Assembly: GCF_030762805.1 (NCBI RefSeq)
Contig: NZ_CP129113.1
Location: 2,618,001-2,682,000, forward strand
Origin: Aciduricibacillus chroicocephali
Lineage (GTDB): Bacteria > Bacillota > Bacilli > Bacillales > Amphibacillaceae
Reading direction: 5' to 3'
Length of the DNA: 64,000 nt
This document shows, piece by piece, positions 1 through 8,628 of the stretch. Every line of letters starts with the position of its first letter. Position 1 is the first letter of the stretch. The notes beneath the pieces were generated by a model, which worked only from the letters and a program-made list of their open reading frames with translations, ran no database searches and was not told the DNA's origin. Made by a program: the position numbers and the translations under genes.

Positions 1-545
1 GGTGCCGTCTTATACTTTTCAATCCATTCACAAGCAAGTGCTGCGCGCAAAGCATAGAAGTATTTCTTCGCCTTTACGATTGGACCTTGCAAATGTTCAT
101 GATAATTGCTTTCTGCTATGTTCATGTAGTGATAAAGACATGTACTCGGCTTGAAAACCATCGGCTCCAGACGTTTCAAGTCTTCGATAAAGGAATATTT
201 CTCATAGTAGACGATACTGCTCCTGAGCCACTCCAGCAAGGAAGGATTACTCTTCCTGAAAAGCCGCAATGCCTTTGTGATTTCCCAACCGCTCATATCC
301 AGCATTTCATCGATCGGCAATTCAATTACATTTTGCTTCGTGCCAACTCCTTGCTGATCAATGGATAAATACCAATCGGGCTGATGGATGTAAATGAACC
401 GCACATCATAGTCGCTGTCCTGAGATGGAAATCCCCATGCTCTGCTCCCTGCGTCAATGGCAAAGAGCACTTTGACGTGGAATCTTTTTTCAACTTCCAA
501 TATTTTATCCTTAATAAGCTGTTCTATGGAAAACACCTCACTCAT
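1..545 (-). CDS. Predicted nucleotidyltransferase, RlaP/YcgL type (partial)
   Basis: Reading the minus strand from an ATG at 545 gives an open frame of 181 codons that runs off the window edge, so the C-terminus is missing. Near the N-terminus it has a polymerase-beta-like nucleotidyltransferase signature: AGSRAWGF followed by SDYDVRF, where the Asp pair would bind metal. This pattern and the following helical region match the DNA-polymerase-beta-like family COG3541 (RlaP), some members of which accompany RNA repair genes. An in-frame TAG lies shortly upstream of the ATG, which supports this start, although the ribosome binding site is weak. No repair partner is visible here. The family is fairly sure; substrate and role are unknown. 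Confidence 0.75.
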   Translation of the reverse strand, partial: MSEVFSIEQLIKDKILEVEKRFHVKVLFAIDAGSRAWGFPSQDSDYDVRFIYIHQPDWYLSIDQQGVGTKQNVIELPIDEMLDMSGWEITKALRLFRKSNPSLLEWLRSSIVYYEKYSFIEDLKRLEPMVFKPSTCLYHYMNIAESNYHEHLQGPIVKAKKYFYALRAALACEWIEKYKTA

Positions 546-589
546 GTTAATTTTCCATTCGCTAATTTGATGTGTCACTCACCAGTTTA

Positions 590-603
590 GAACTGTACGG
601 TTC
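590..603. promoter_or_regulatory. Imperfect 14-bp palindrome upstream of the nucleotidyltransferase
   Basis: GAACTGTACGGTTC is a palindrome apart from one mismatched pair of positions. It lies about 45 bp upstream of the start codon at 545, where an operator could sit. No regulator is known, and chance cannot be excluded. Confidence 0.2.
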
Positions 604-617
604 AAGTATATCAAGAA

Positions 618-649
618 GGCGCAGAAACATTCAAAATTGTTCCTACGCC
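618..649 (-). terminator. Hairpin downstream of the oxidoreductase gene
   Basis: A 12-bp stem (GGCGTAGGAACA with TGTTTCTGCGCC on the minus strand, allowing G-U pairs) closes an 8-nt loop just after the stop at 663. The T-tract after it is poor, so it may stabilise the mRNA end or terminate only weakly. Confidence 0.45.
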
Positions 650-662
650 GTGACCATCATTC

Positions 663-1595
663 CTATTTTATCTCGATTATAATCTTTCCTTTTGCATGAT
701 GAGTTGCACTGAGGCTATGTGCCTCGCGAAGCCCCTCCTGTGTCAAAGGGTAAGTGTGACCGATATACGGCTTGACCTCCCCTTTATCCATCAGCTCTCC
801 AAGCTCAGCAAGCTGCTTGCCATCCGGTTCGAGCCACATGGAGTTCGCATGGATTTGCTTTTCCTTTGCCTTCTCTTCATCAATCTGTCCAATTGTCGTG
901 ACAAGATATCCTCCTGGTTTTACCACATCATAGCTCTTCTCAAGAACCTCTCCGCCCATTGAATCCAGTACAATATCCATGTCCTTGACCACTTCCGTGA
1001 AATCCGTTGTTTTATAGTTGATAAATTCATCGACTCCGAATTCTTTCAACAAGTCTTCATTTTTCTCTGATGCTGTTGAGTATACGTAAGCTCCGAAACT
1101 TTTCGCAATCTGAATTGCAAAGCTGCCGACACCTCCGGATCCTGCCTGGATCAATACCTTGTCACCTTTTTTAATTTTCCCGTAGTCGACGAGGCATTGC
1201 CAAGCGGTCAATCCAGCAAGCGGCACAGCTGCTGCAGTATTGAAGTCGACACTTTTCGGTTTCAGTGCCACTAAATTCTCATCGACAGCTACATACTCCG
1301 CGTACGTGCCATTTTCCATCGCTGGACGTGCAAATACTTCGTCACCCACTTTAAACTGCGTCACTTTGGATCCAACTTCACTTATGACCCCTGCAGCGTC
1401 CCAGCCAAGAATGATCGGAAAATCAAGTTTGATAAAATCTTTCAAATGGCCTTCTCGCAGTTTCCAATCAATCGGATTGATTGAAGTCGCATGCATCTCT
1501 ATAAGGACTTGGTTTTCATTGATTTCCGGTTTTGGCAAATCCTTATCTATAAGTTGTTCTTCTCCGCCATATTGTTCAATTACTATTGCTTTCAT
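663..1595 (-). CDS. Zinc-less NADP-dependent alcohol dehydrogenase / quinone oxidoreductase (MDR family)
   Basis: A 310-residue medium-chain dehydrogenase/reductase. Residues 1-115 look like the GroES-like catalytic domain, with GWDAAGVISEVG. Residues 120-250 form the Rossmann domain, with the nucleotide-binding stretch AGSGGVGSFAIQIAKSFGA. The structural and catalytic zinc cysteines of classical alcohol dehydrogenases are absent, which places it with the NADPH:quinone oxidoreductase-like branch. Substrates in that branch are usually quinones or enones; the one here cannot be read from sequence. The ATG at 1595 follows a good AAAAGGAG site. It appears monocistronic, with no linked regulator. 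Confidence 0.85.
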   Translation of the reverse strand: MKAIVIEQYGGEEQLIDKDLPKPEINENQVLIEMHATSINPIDWKLREGHLKDFIKLDFPIILGWDAAGVISEVGSKVTQFKVGDEVFARPAMENGTYAEYVAVDENLVALKPKSVDFNTAAAVPLAGLTAWQCLVDYGKIKKGDKVLIQAGSGGVGSFAIQIAKSFGAYVYSTASEKNEDLLKEFGVDEFINYKTTDFTEVVKDMDIVLDSMGGEVLEKSYDVVKPGGYLVTTIGQIDEEKAKEKQIHANSMWLEPDGKQLAELGELMDKGEVKPYIGHTYPLTQEGLREAHSLSATHHAKGKIIIEIK

Positions 1596-1758
1596 TTCCG
1601 CACGCTCCTTTTAAAGAATCACTTATATGTTATTCCCCATCTTCACATCTTCGAGACATCTCTTGATTTAAACTGCTTTTTTAAAAGATTGGCGAATAAC
1701 CTGTCTATGGGTGTTCAGGCATATAAGTTCGGGAAATGATAGAGTTGAGGTGATCAAT

Positions 1759-2346
1759 ATGAAAAAGTTAGGGTACGGCCTTGTTTTGGTTCTCATGCTA
1801 GTCCTTGCAGCATGCGGTCATACCGAAGGCAAAGATAGTAAAAAGAAAGAAAGTACAGAGACAACAGCGGGACACCATCAAAACGAGGAGATGAGTGAAG
1901 ACCATGAATCAATGGATCATTCAAGCTCTGGGGATATTCCTAAAGACCTGCAAGCAACTAAAGACCCCAAATATCCAATCGGTAGCAAAGCAACCATTGA
2001 GACAGACCATATGAAAGGTATGAAGGGTGCTAAAGCTACAATTGTAGGTGCTTTCAACACAACAGCTTACACCGTATCTTATGATCCAACGAACGGTGGC
2101 AAGAGAGTCGAGAATCATAAATGGGTCATTCAGGAGGAAATCAAAGGCGGCAACAAAGCAATGAAGCCGGGAGATCAGGTGACGCTTGAAGCAGATCACA
2201 TGAAAGGTATGAAAGGTGCCAAAGCTGAGATTGGCAGTGTCAAAAACACAACCGTTTATATGATTGATTATGTCCCAACAACTGGCGGAGAAAAGGTTAA
2301 GAATCATAAGTGGGTAACCGAGGATGAACTCTCCCCTGTGAAATAG
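1759..2346 (+). CDS. YdhK-family lipoprotein with tandem DUF1541 repeats
   Basis: A 195-residue predicted lipoprotein. The ATG at 1759 follows GAGGTGATC. It opens a signal peptide with a lipobox (LVLAAC), so the protein should be anchored outside the cytoplasmic membrane. A His/Glu/Met-rich linker (GHHQNEEMSEDHESMDH) leads to two similar domains of about 65 residues. Each starts DHMKGMKGAKA and ends NHKWV, which is the DUF1541 pattern. YdhK relatives often sit near copper-handling genes, and the Met/His content suggests metal contact, but no copper gene is adjacent here. A further upstream in-frame start exists but would spoil the signal peptide. The family call is firm; the function is unproven. 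Confidence 0.85.
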   Translation: MKKLGYGLVLVLMLVLAACGHTEGKDSKKKESTETTAGHHQNEEMSEDHESMDHSSSGDIPKDLQATKDPKYPIGSKATIETDHMKGMKGAKATIVGAFNTTAYTVSYDPTNGGKRVENHKWVIQEEIKGGNKAMKPGDQVTLEADHMKGMKGAKAEIGSVKNTTVYMIDYVPTTGGEKVKNHKWVTEDELSPVK

Positions 2347-2350
2347 CAAT

Positions 2351-2398
2351 ATGCCCGGCTCCGTAAAGCAGATCATAGACGGAATCGGGCATTTTTCT
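2351..2398 (+). terminator. Rho-independent terminator after the YdhK-type gene
   Basis: ATGCCCGGCTCCGT pairs with ACGGAATCGGGCAT across a 14-nt loop and is followed by TTTTTCTT. It starts four bases after the stop codon. Confidence 0.85.
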
Positions 2399-2466
2399 TA
2401 TGAGCCCACCCTCCTTGAGACATTTGACCATATAGTAAAAGCAGCCAAGTTCAAGGAGGATATTAA

Positions 2467-3054
2467 ATGAATTATTACGAGGATCCTTATTACTCATATT
2501 GGGAAGAAGAAGATGCTGAAGACTTTTCCAGTTACCATGATGGGAGACAAATTTTCCCGGGTATGTTTAACCCTTCATTCCCAGGAGGAGGGTTCTTCCC
2601 TGGAACGCCCCCTGGTTTTCCTTCACCAGGGCAAGGACCAGGCGGATTCCCTAACTTTCCGGGTACCTCACCATTTCCCGGAGGAGGCCCAGGACAGTTT
2701 CCTGGAGGCCCGGGAGGTCCAGGGCAGTTTCCTGGGGGCCCAGGAGGTCCAGGACAGTTCCCCGGAGGTCCGGGAGGTCCAGGAAGCCCGGGAGGCGGCC
2801 AAAACGTACCACCTTCAAGTCCACCGCCGTCATTCACGCCGCAACTACAACAATTTCAACCAAAGGCGATTGACCCGGGAGCCATCCGCGGATGCCTCTT
2901 CAGATTCACATACGTGTGGCTGGAACGAGATGCCTTCTGGTTCTACCCTACATTTATCGGCAGAAGATCAATCTCCGGCTTTAGATGGAACGGTTTCAGA
3001 TGGGTGATATTCGGGATTGACCTGAACAGGATTGTATCCTTCCAGTGCTTCTAA
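2467..3054 (+). CDS. Gly/Pro-repeat protein with conserved aromatic C-terminal domain, unknown function
   Basis: A 195-residue protein in three parts. Residues 1-35 are acidic and Tyr-rich (starting MNYYEDPYYSYWEEEDAED). Residues 40-125 are Pro/Gly/Phe-rich low complexity, including three exact-length copies of a 10-residue unit (PGQFPGGPGG). Residues 135-195 form a compact Trp/Phe/Tyr-rich domain with two cysteines (RGCLFRFTYVWLERDAFWFY and a terminal SFQCF). It has no signal peptide. The ATG follows AAGGAGG. Similar layouts occur in uncharacterised Bacillaceae proteins, some suspected to be surface or spore-coat related. That link is inference only. Confidence 0.75.
   Translation: MNYYEDPYYSYWEEEDAEDFSSYHDGRQIFPGMFNPSFPGGGFFPGTPPGFPSPGQGPGGFPNFPGTSPFPGGGPGQFPGGPGGPGQFPGGPGGPGQFPGGPGGPGSPGGGQNVPPSSPPPSFTPQLQQFQPKAIDPGAIRGCLFRFTYVWLERDAFWFYPTFIGRRSISGFRWNGFRWVIFGIDLNRIVSFQCF
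2689..2778 (+). repeat. Three in-frame 30-bp tandem repeats
   Basis: Three consecutive 30-bp units encode PGQFPGGPGG. They differ only by synonymous changes and a partial fourth unit follows. Such arrays often change copy number between strains by slippage. Confidence 0.85.
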
Positions 3055-3066
3055 ATTCACCAAAAA

Positions 3067-3104
3067 ACGAGACTAGGCGAATCAGCCCGGTCTCGTTTTC
3101 TTCT
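3067..3104. terminator. Bidirectional terminator between convergent genes
   Basis: ACGAGAC and GTCTCGT form a stem with an A-run on the left and TTTTCTTCTTT on the right. It can serve both the Gly/Pro-repeat gene (+) and the peptidase gene (-). Confidence 0.75.
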
Positions 3105-3109
3105 TTACA

Positions 3110-6100
3110 TTAGAATTGTACCGGCTTCATTCCCGGCTTATAGACTTGTCCAATATTCTCAACGTAATTCGTCAATGTCCCTGTAACAATTTTCATATCT
3201 TGCAAGGAAAGCTCTCCAGCCTCCAGTTTCTTCTCAACTTCTTGAGTAGTCATTACAACGTTTGCAAGCCGAATCGCCTTCATGCTTAATGAAGGCTTAA
3301 CAAAAGTTGTATCCGTAATCGGCTTTGTGAACTCAAGCAAAGCACGCAAATCTTTCTCTTCCTGTGACATTGAATCAGTCGTTATGAATTTAGCATCACC
3401 CCATGCACCGTGGTCCGAACCGATCCCATTACCGCCATCATTGAGAACAAGCTTCACTTCAGAAGCACCGGTAATATCCACTTGCACAAACTTCTCTGGG
3501 GTTTTGTGCTTCATCACGCTACTGTCATATTTCTTCACACCGTCCACGTAAATCTGGAAGATGACAGAAGACATATTATTGTCAGCGACATGCTGCTCAA
3601 CACCAATTCTTGCCTCGAAAGTATCAAAGCCTTTTCCGCTCACATCATAGACAACAGCAGAGTTGGCGTGTGTACCGATACCCTTTTGATAGACATTCGC
3701 CTGGATGCCGTCGAACAATTGGAGCGGCTCGCCATTAATCGTTTTATCGTATTGAGTTTGCTTATATGTGTTTGTGACAGACTTCCAAGGAATATCGCTC
3801 GCATAGACTACTTTTGATACGACTTGAACCCTCGTTTTTCCCGTTGTCTTATGGCCAGCCTGGTCTGCCACCTCATAGATAACTTCATAAGCGCCAACTT
3901 TACTCACGTCAACATTTGACTGGATAACCTTCACATTCGCTGTAATGTCTTCATTGTTAACATCGAATGCTTTCACCCTAGCGAACGGATCAAATTGGTC
4001 TCCTTTTTGAATAGTAATTGCATCAAGCACCTTCAAATGCGGTTCTGCTGTTTGCTTTTCATAGACACTACTTGATTGAGAAGCGTTTAGTTTCTTATCA
4101 TAAGCGACGACTGAATACCCGTATGTCTTGCCAATCTCGGCAGACTTATCAACGTAGCTTGTATCTTTTGTAAAGCCGATTACTTTTCCATCTCGAATGA
4201 TTTCATAGCCGAGGACGTCCTTCTTGGCCTCTTCTTCAATCGAGTACGAAAGTGTCACTTTTTTATCTGAAGTAACAACAGATTTGATGCTCGGTTTATA
4301 TGCTTTTGTGAAGCCTTGTCCTTTGTATTGATATGCCGCTGTATGCAAATACCACAGCTTTTTATCCAGCTTCGGCAGTTTCAAAGCAGCCATCTTCTCT
4401 TTCCCTGCATCTGAAAGGGTGAATTTATAGCGATTGAAGTATTCGGTCAAGTCCGCACCCATCACTTCAGAAGAATAGAGAATCATAGTGTCGCGCTTTT
4501 GTTGCTCATTGCTTACAGCAGGTTTTCTTTCACGGTACAAGCTCTCGAGATCCGCCCAGTAGTGATCGTTTTTAATCTGCAACTGCCAGAACATCGCGAG
4601 CTTCTCAAAATAACCATAGTCGTAAAATCCTTTTGTGCTTCCGTATTCATCCGGCGACTGATTTTCGAAGATGGATGAGTACTGGACTCTATCTCCAAGT
4701 CCGCGCTTCATATAAATATAACTTGACCACATATTATTCGTGATCTCTGTCCACTCTGCAGCACTAATATCCATCTCATGGCCGAACTCATGAACAATAC
4801 CCCACATAATACTGTCTATACGAGAAGGATCGAGGTAGATTGACATATCCCCGCGCTGAATGCCTACATGCTCCATGCCTGCATAAGCAGCGCCATATGG
4901 CTGCATAAGGCGGATGAAGCTCCTTGCGTTCCCTTTGGAGTGAACAGCGCTCCGTCCGTCAATGCCTGCGAATGCAAACATATCGTCCATGATGCTATTC
5001 CATGCTCGGATCGTATCTTCGGGCTGCACACCTCTTGTCACATACGCATCGTATGCACCCGTAGTTGTACCAGTAAATGTTACATTTTTCATATTCAGTT
5101 CAAAGATATCAATCATCTTGTCCTTATGAGCATCCAACTTCGTCTTGTATGCCTTCAGCTCTTTGAGGAAAGCAGCCGGGTCATCACCGGATGTGAAGAT
5201 CGGGAATTTCTCACCACCAGCGATACGAACACGAGGCGCTTTTGGTTGCTCACTCGCTGTATAGGGGTTGATGAAATAAACTGCCCCACCCGGATTGCTC
5301 TTCATCGACCAGTTGTTGTCATAGATTTTCGGTACAGTAAAAGTGTTTTCGCCCGGCTTCAAATTGTAAGTACGATTCCAATTGTTGAAAGAAGCTTCCT
5401 GCTGCGTGAAGGCGATGCTCGGCAGTGGTCCATTTGGATCTGCATCTACATACACCTTGAACGTTTCACCCGGCAATGCAACAATGCCTGTCGAGAGGAA
5501 GTTCGTACCGAAACGGCTCATTCTCAATACTGTCCTCGACTGATGAACAGAGTTTCCGTTTTGCGGCAATGTCAAAATATCTTTTTTAAAATCTGCACCA
5601 TTCACAATTTCCTTTGCCAAGCTCAGGCGATGAATCAAATGTGCGCGCAATGGATGCGATTCCGCCTGGGCTATGAGCTCCTCTAAATAAGAAAGGTTCG
5701 CGTATTTTTCATTTACAGCTGTCATCGTTCCGTCTGTAAACAGATTGTCGACAGTTTTCGAAAGCACATCTTCTTTATAGAAAGCAACTTCGGATGCACT
5801 TGTCCAATCCTGATGTGCCTCAACAAAGACGAACTTCACACGTTTTGCTGTCGTCTTCTTGAAAGTGTATTCCATCGTCTCCGCTGTCACATTGCCGGAG
5901 TAACTGCCTTTACCAATTAAAGCATAGTCATTACCTGATTCAGATTGAGAGGCATAAATCTCGAAAGACTTTGGAAACCCTTTTGGCTTTGTCCCATCCT
6001 GTCTCGTTGCATACGTCATTCTGTTAATTGTCTGTGGTTCTTTGAATGTAACTTCAAACTGATTTTTGAATGTGTCTGAGTTCGGCTTTCCCGTTTCCCA

Positions 6101-6379
6101 GAATGTGTCTGGATCCCCGTCAATGGCCCGGCTGATCACACGGTCTCCATATGTTCCGCCATTGTTTTTAATTGATTGGATTGCTTCCGCGGGTACTCGG
6201 AATGCTTTGTCGTAAGCCGCCATATCCTCAGAAGGTATTGAGAATATGCTTGAATCAATCGCAGAAGCACTCGACTCCTCAGCAAAAGCAACTTTGCTGT
6301 TCGGATACGGAAACAGATCAGAAATCGTGAAGGCTGCTGTCCCTAGCAGAATAATGGATAAAAAGAGCTTTTTCTTCAT
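3110..6379 (-). CDS. Secreted M60-type (mucinase/enhancin-like) metallopeptidase with carbohydrate-binding modules
   Basis: A 1089-residue secreted protein. The ATG at 6379 follows AAGGAAGG and starts a typical signal peptide (MKKKLFLSIILLG to about AFAEE). Next comes a discoidin (F5/8 C) module around residues 45-195 (AIDGDPDTFWETG). The peptidase domain carries HEFGHE at residues 530-535, the gluzincin zinc motif, with a following Glu in AAEWTEI. A fibronectin-like segment, an Ig-like DUF5011 segment (DQFDPFARVKAFD) and an NPCBM module (GIGTHANSAVVYDVSG) follow. M60 peptidases with such modules cleave glycoproteins such as mucins. No LPXTG or membrane anchor is seen, so release into the medium is likely. 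A longer frame upstream lacks a ribosome binding site. The fold assignment is strong; the natural substrate is not known. Confidence 0.88.
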   Translation of the reverse strand: MKKKLFLSIILLGTAAFTISDLFPYPNSKVAFAEESSASAIDSSIFSIPSEDMAAYDKAFRVPAEAIQSIKNNGGTYGDRVISRAIDGDPDTFWETGKPNSDTFKNQFEVTFKEPQTINRMTYATRQDGTKPKGFPKSFEIYASQSESGNDYALIGKGSYSGNVTAETMEYTFKKTTAKRVKFVFVEAHQDWTSASEVAFYKEDVLSKTVDNLFTDGTMTAVNEKYANLSYLEELIAQAESHPLRAHLIHRLSLAKEIVNGADFKKDILTLPQNGNSVHQSRTVLRMSRFGTNFLSTGIVALPGETFKVYVDADPNGPLPSIAFTQQEASFNNWNRTYNLKPGENTFTVPKIYDNNWSMKSNPGGAVYFINPYTASEQPKAPRVRIAGGEKFPIFTSGDDPAAFLKELKAYKTKLDAHKDKMIDIFELNMKNVTFTGTTTGAYDAYVTRGVQPEDTIRAWNSIMDDMFAFAGIDGRSAVHSKGNARSFIRLMQPYGAAYAGMEHVGIQRGDMSIYLDPSRIDSIMWGIVHEFGHEMDISAAEWTEITNNMWSSYIYMKRGLGDRVQYSSIFENQSPDEYGSTKGFYDYGYFEKLAMFWQLQIKNDHYWADLESLYRERKPAVSNEQQKRDTMILYSSEVMGADLTEYFNRYKFTLSDAGKEKMAALKLPKLDKKLWYLHTAAYQYKGQGFTKAYKPSIKSVVTSDKKVTLSYSIEEEAKKDVLGYEIIRDGKVIGFTKDTSYVDKSAEIGKTYGYSVVAYDKKLNASQSSSVYEKQTAEPHLKVLDAITIQKGDQFDPFARVKAFDVNNEDITANVKVIQSNVDVSKVGAYEVIYEVADQAGHKTTGKTRVQVVSKVVYASDIPWKSVTNTYKQTQYDKTINGEPLQLFDGIQANVYQKGIGTHANSAVVYDVSGKGFDTFEARIGVEQHVADNNMSSVIFQIYVDGVKKYDSSVMKHKTPEKFVQVDITGASEVKLVLNDGGNGIGSDHGAWGDAKFITTDSMSQEEKDLRALLEFTKPITDTTFVKPSLSMKAIRLANVVMTTQEVEKKLEAGELSLQDMKIVTGTLTNYVENIGQVYKPGMKPVQF

Positions 6380-6596
6380 GATGCACACCTTCCTTATACA
6401 TTTTTTTGTTTCGCTATTAATATCGGTATAATTTGGAATCACATCATGAGTATATTGGTACAGATTACAAAACAATTTAATGAATGGATTGAACTAAAAA
6501 TATACAGATTTCACCTGTTACACACAGATTATCATTTTTACATAGGTTCTTGGGGAGAATAGAGCCACTAACACCTTTGGAAAGGGATGGATCATA

Positions 6597-7319
6597 TTGC
6601 GACCAATCATTGGGGTCTCCGGCAATATTGAAATTGAACAGAACGGCAGATTTCCAGGCTATAAAAGCGCATTTGCCTATGATGACTATATTCAGGCAGT
6701 AGAAATGGCAGGTGGCACAGCTTGCGTAGTGCCGGTCACAACAAGAATGGAAGTCATTTCCTCACAGGCGGAGCATATAGACGGACTTCTCTTGACTGGT
6801 GGGGTGGACATTAATCCATTGTTTTATGGAGAAGAGCCGGAACAGGGCTTGAGCACAATATCTCCTGAAAGAGATGAATTTGACATTACCTTATTCCGAA
6901 CGGTCATGAATCTTGGAAAGCCGGTATTCGCCATTTGCCGAGGCATCCACGTTGTCAATGTAGCGCTTGGTGGTACACTGTTTCAGGATCTGAAATCAGA
7001 ACCTACTACCCACGTGAAACATGAACAATCATCAGAACCCCAAGCTATCTCCCATACGGTATATTTTGAAGAAAGTTCTTATTTCCACGGGCTATTCGGG
7101 GAAAGAGCTTTGACCAACTCCTTCCATCATCAGGCGATACGGAAACTCGCTGGAGGCATTAAAGCAGTTGGCCATGCGGCGGATGGAGTTATAGAAGCGA
7201 TTCAGAACGATGACCGCTCAATTGTTGGAGTTCAGTGGCACCCTGAACGCTTAGCGAGAAATCACTTCGGGATGCTTCGTCTTTTTGAAGATTTCGTTGA
7301 GCGAACAAAAGGAAAATGA
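6597..7319 (+). CDS. Class I glutamine-amidotransferase-like gamma-glutamyl hydrolase (PuuD/peptidase C26 family)
   Basis: A 240-residue cytoplasmic enzyme. The nucleophile Cys lies in FAICRGIHVVNVALGG and the His/Glu of the triad in VQWHPE near the C-terminus. GGVDINP marks the N-terminal strand typical of gamma-glutamyl-gamma-aminobutyrate hydrolases. These cleave gamma-glutamyl amides, for example in putrescine breakdown. No other putrescine genes are adjacent, so the substrate is open. The start is TTG at 6597 after AAAGGGATGG; an ATG ten bases upstream is out of frame. Confidence 0.85.
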   Translation: MRPIIGVSGNIEIEQNGRFPGYKSAFAYDDYIQAVEMAGGTACVVPVTTRMEVISSQAEHIDGLLLTGGVDINPLFYGEEPEQGLSTISPERDEFDITLFRTVMNLGKPVFAICRGIHVVNVALGGTLFQDLKSEPTTHVKHEQSSEPQAISHTVYFEESSYFHGLFGERALTNSFHHQAIRKLAGGIKAVGHAADGVIEAIQNDDRSIVGVQWHPERLARNHFGMLRLFEDFVERTKGK

Positions 7320-7329
7320 ACAAGAGGAA

Positions 7330-7379
7330 ACACCTTCAATCATGGTACACTGGAACATGTGCCTCGAAGGTGTTTTTTC
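7330..7379 (+). terminator. Terminator after the gamma-glutamyl hydrolase gene
   Basis: ACACCTTC pairs with GAAGGTGT across a long loop and is followed by a six-T run. Confidence 0.7.
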
Positions 7380-7425
7380 GCAGATCACGATAGTTACATA
7401 AAGTAAGCTTTGAAAGGAAAAGAAC

Positions 7426-8193
7426 ATGCATCTTGATATTGAACCATCTGTACTCATTATTATAATTCTCTTCGGATTTATGGCAGCTTTTATTGACTCA
7501 ATCGTAGGTGGTGGCGGACTGATTTCATTGCCTGCCCTGCTGTTCGCTGGACTAAATCCTGTTGCTGCTGTCGCTACGAACAAGCTCGCCAGCACAATGG
7601 GCGCATTGACGAGTACATATATGTTCTACCGCTCCGGCAAGCTGGATATGAAACCCATTTATAAATTGTTCCCCCTTGCCTTCTTCGGCTCAATACTCGG
7701 CTCCTGGACCGTCCATCTTATGAATCCAGAAGTGCTCAAGCCACTCATGCTCGTCATGCTTGCTGCAGTAGCCGTTTATACGTTCTTCAAGAAGGACTGG
7801 GGCAGCATTTCAACACATAGAAAACTCTCTACTCACCATCTACTGCTATTCATGGTTCTTATATTTGCCATCGGTTTCTATGACGGATTTCTCGGCCCTG
7901 GAACCGGCTCATTTCTCATATTCTCATTCCTATTGATTGGCTTTGATTTCATTAGAGCAGCCGGCAGCGCGAAGTTCCTGAACTTCGGAAGCAATATCGC
8001 AGGGTTGATGATGTTCATGTATCTAGGACAAGTCCATTATGTATACGGATTGGTTATGGGAGCGGCCCAGATTACCGGTTCCATTTGCGGCTCAAGGCTC
8101 GCAATCAGAAAAGGGACCGGCTATGTAAGAGCGTTGTTCATTGTAATGACGGTTGTGCTGTTGGCCAAAAATATGTGGGATTTTTTAAAGTAA
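7426..8193 (+). CDS. TauE/SafE-family membrane exporter
   Basis: A 255-residue polytopic membrane protein with about eight hydrophobic segments. It has the family signature near the N-terminus (AAFIDSIVGGGGLISLPALL) and the mid-protein repeat GFYDGFLGPGTGSF. The family exports sulfite, sulfoacetate and related organosulfur anions. No sulfur genes flank it, so the substrate is uncertain. The ATG follows GAAAGGAAAAG. It is separated from the upstream hydrolase by a terminator and is probably transcribed alone. Confidence 0.88.
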   Translation: MHLDIEPSVLIIIILFGFMAAFIDSIVGGGGLISLPALLFAGLNPVAAVATNKLASTMGALTSTYMFYRSGKLDMKPIYKLFPLAFFGSILGSWTVHLMNPEVLKPLMLVMLAAVAVYTFFKKDWGSISTHRKLSTHHLLLFMVLIFAIGFYDGFLGPGTGSFLIFSFLLIGFDFIRAAGSAKFLNFGSNIAGLMMFMYLGQVHYVYGLVMGAAQITGSICGSRLAIRKGTGYVRALFIVMTVVLLAKNMWDFLK

Positions 8194-8275
8194 ACATTGT
8201 GTAGGGAGAAAGGTAACATTGCTTTAGCCTTTCCCCTGCTCCTAAGCTTGCTATAAATTTTCCAATTTCGCCTAA

Positions 8276-8608
8276 CTATGAAATTTTCGTCCCATTTTCA
8301 ACGACTTCGTCTGGTTTCAATAGAACGACATCCCCATCTTCTGGTACACCGCCTATTACCAATACTTCAGATTTGAAGCCAGCAATTCGCATTGGCGGAA
8401 AGTTAACGACTCCTACAACTTGGCGGCCAATAAGTTTTTCAGAATCATATCGACGCGTTATTTGAGCGGAGGATTGCTTGATGCCAATTTCCTCTCCAAA
8501 GTCAATTTCTAATTTTATTGCAGGTTTCTTCGCTTCGGGAAAAGGCATAGCATTTATAATTGTCCCAATACGCATGTCCAATTCCAGAAAATCTTCTATT
8601 TTCGCCAT
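8276..8608 (-). CDS. csaA: CsaA, tRNA-binding-domain protein / export chaperone
   Basis: A 110-residue single-domain protein of the tRNA-binding OB-fold family. Recognisable stretches are [11 protein letters not shown] at the start, the dimer and binding surface around [18 protein letters not shown], and the C-terminal [16 protein letters not shown]. subtilis CsaA is the same length and was proposed to aid protein secretion; the tRNA-binding fold is the firmer fact. The ATG follows GGAGGTTAATTTACT. It lies 20 bp downstream of the EamA transporter gene on the same strand, so the two probably share a transcript. Confidence 0.93.
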   Translation of the reverse strand: MAKIEDFLELDMRIGTIINAMPFPEAKKPAIKLEIDFGEEIGIKQSSAQITRRYDSEKLIGRQVVGVVNFPPMRIAGFKSEVLVIGGVPEDGDVVLLKPDEVVENGTKIS

Positions 8609-8628
8609 AGTAAATTAACCTCCGTTTT

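Noticed and set aside
2513-3007. Alternative frames on both strands across the Gly/Pro-repeat gene
   Set aside because: They are by-products of the repetitive GC-rich codons; only the 2467 frame has a ribosome binding site and a sensible domain layout.
4868-5686. 272-codon plus-strand frame opposite the M60 peptidase gene
   Set aside because: It lies wholly antisense to a gene with clear domains and catalytic motif, has no ribosome binding site and an unlikely composition.
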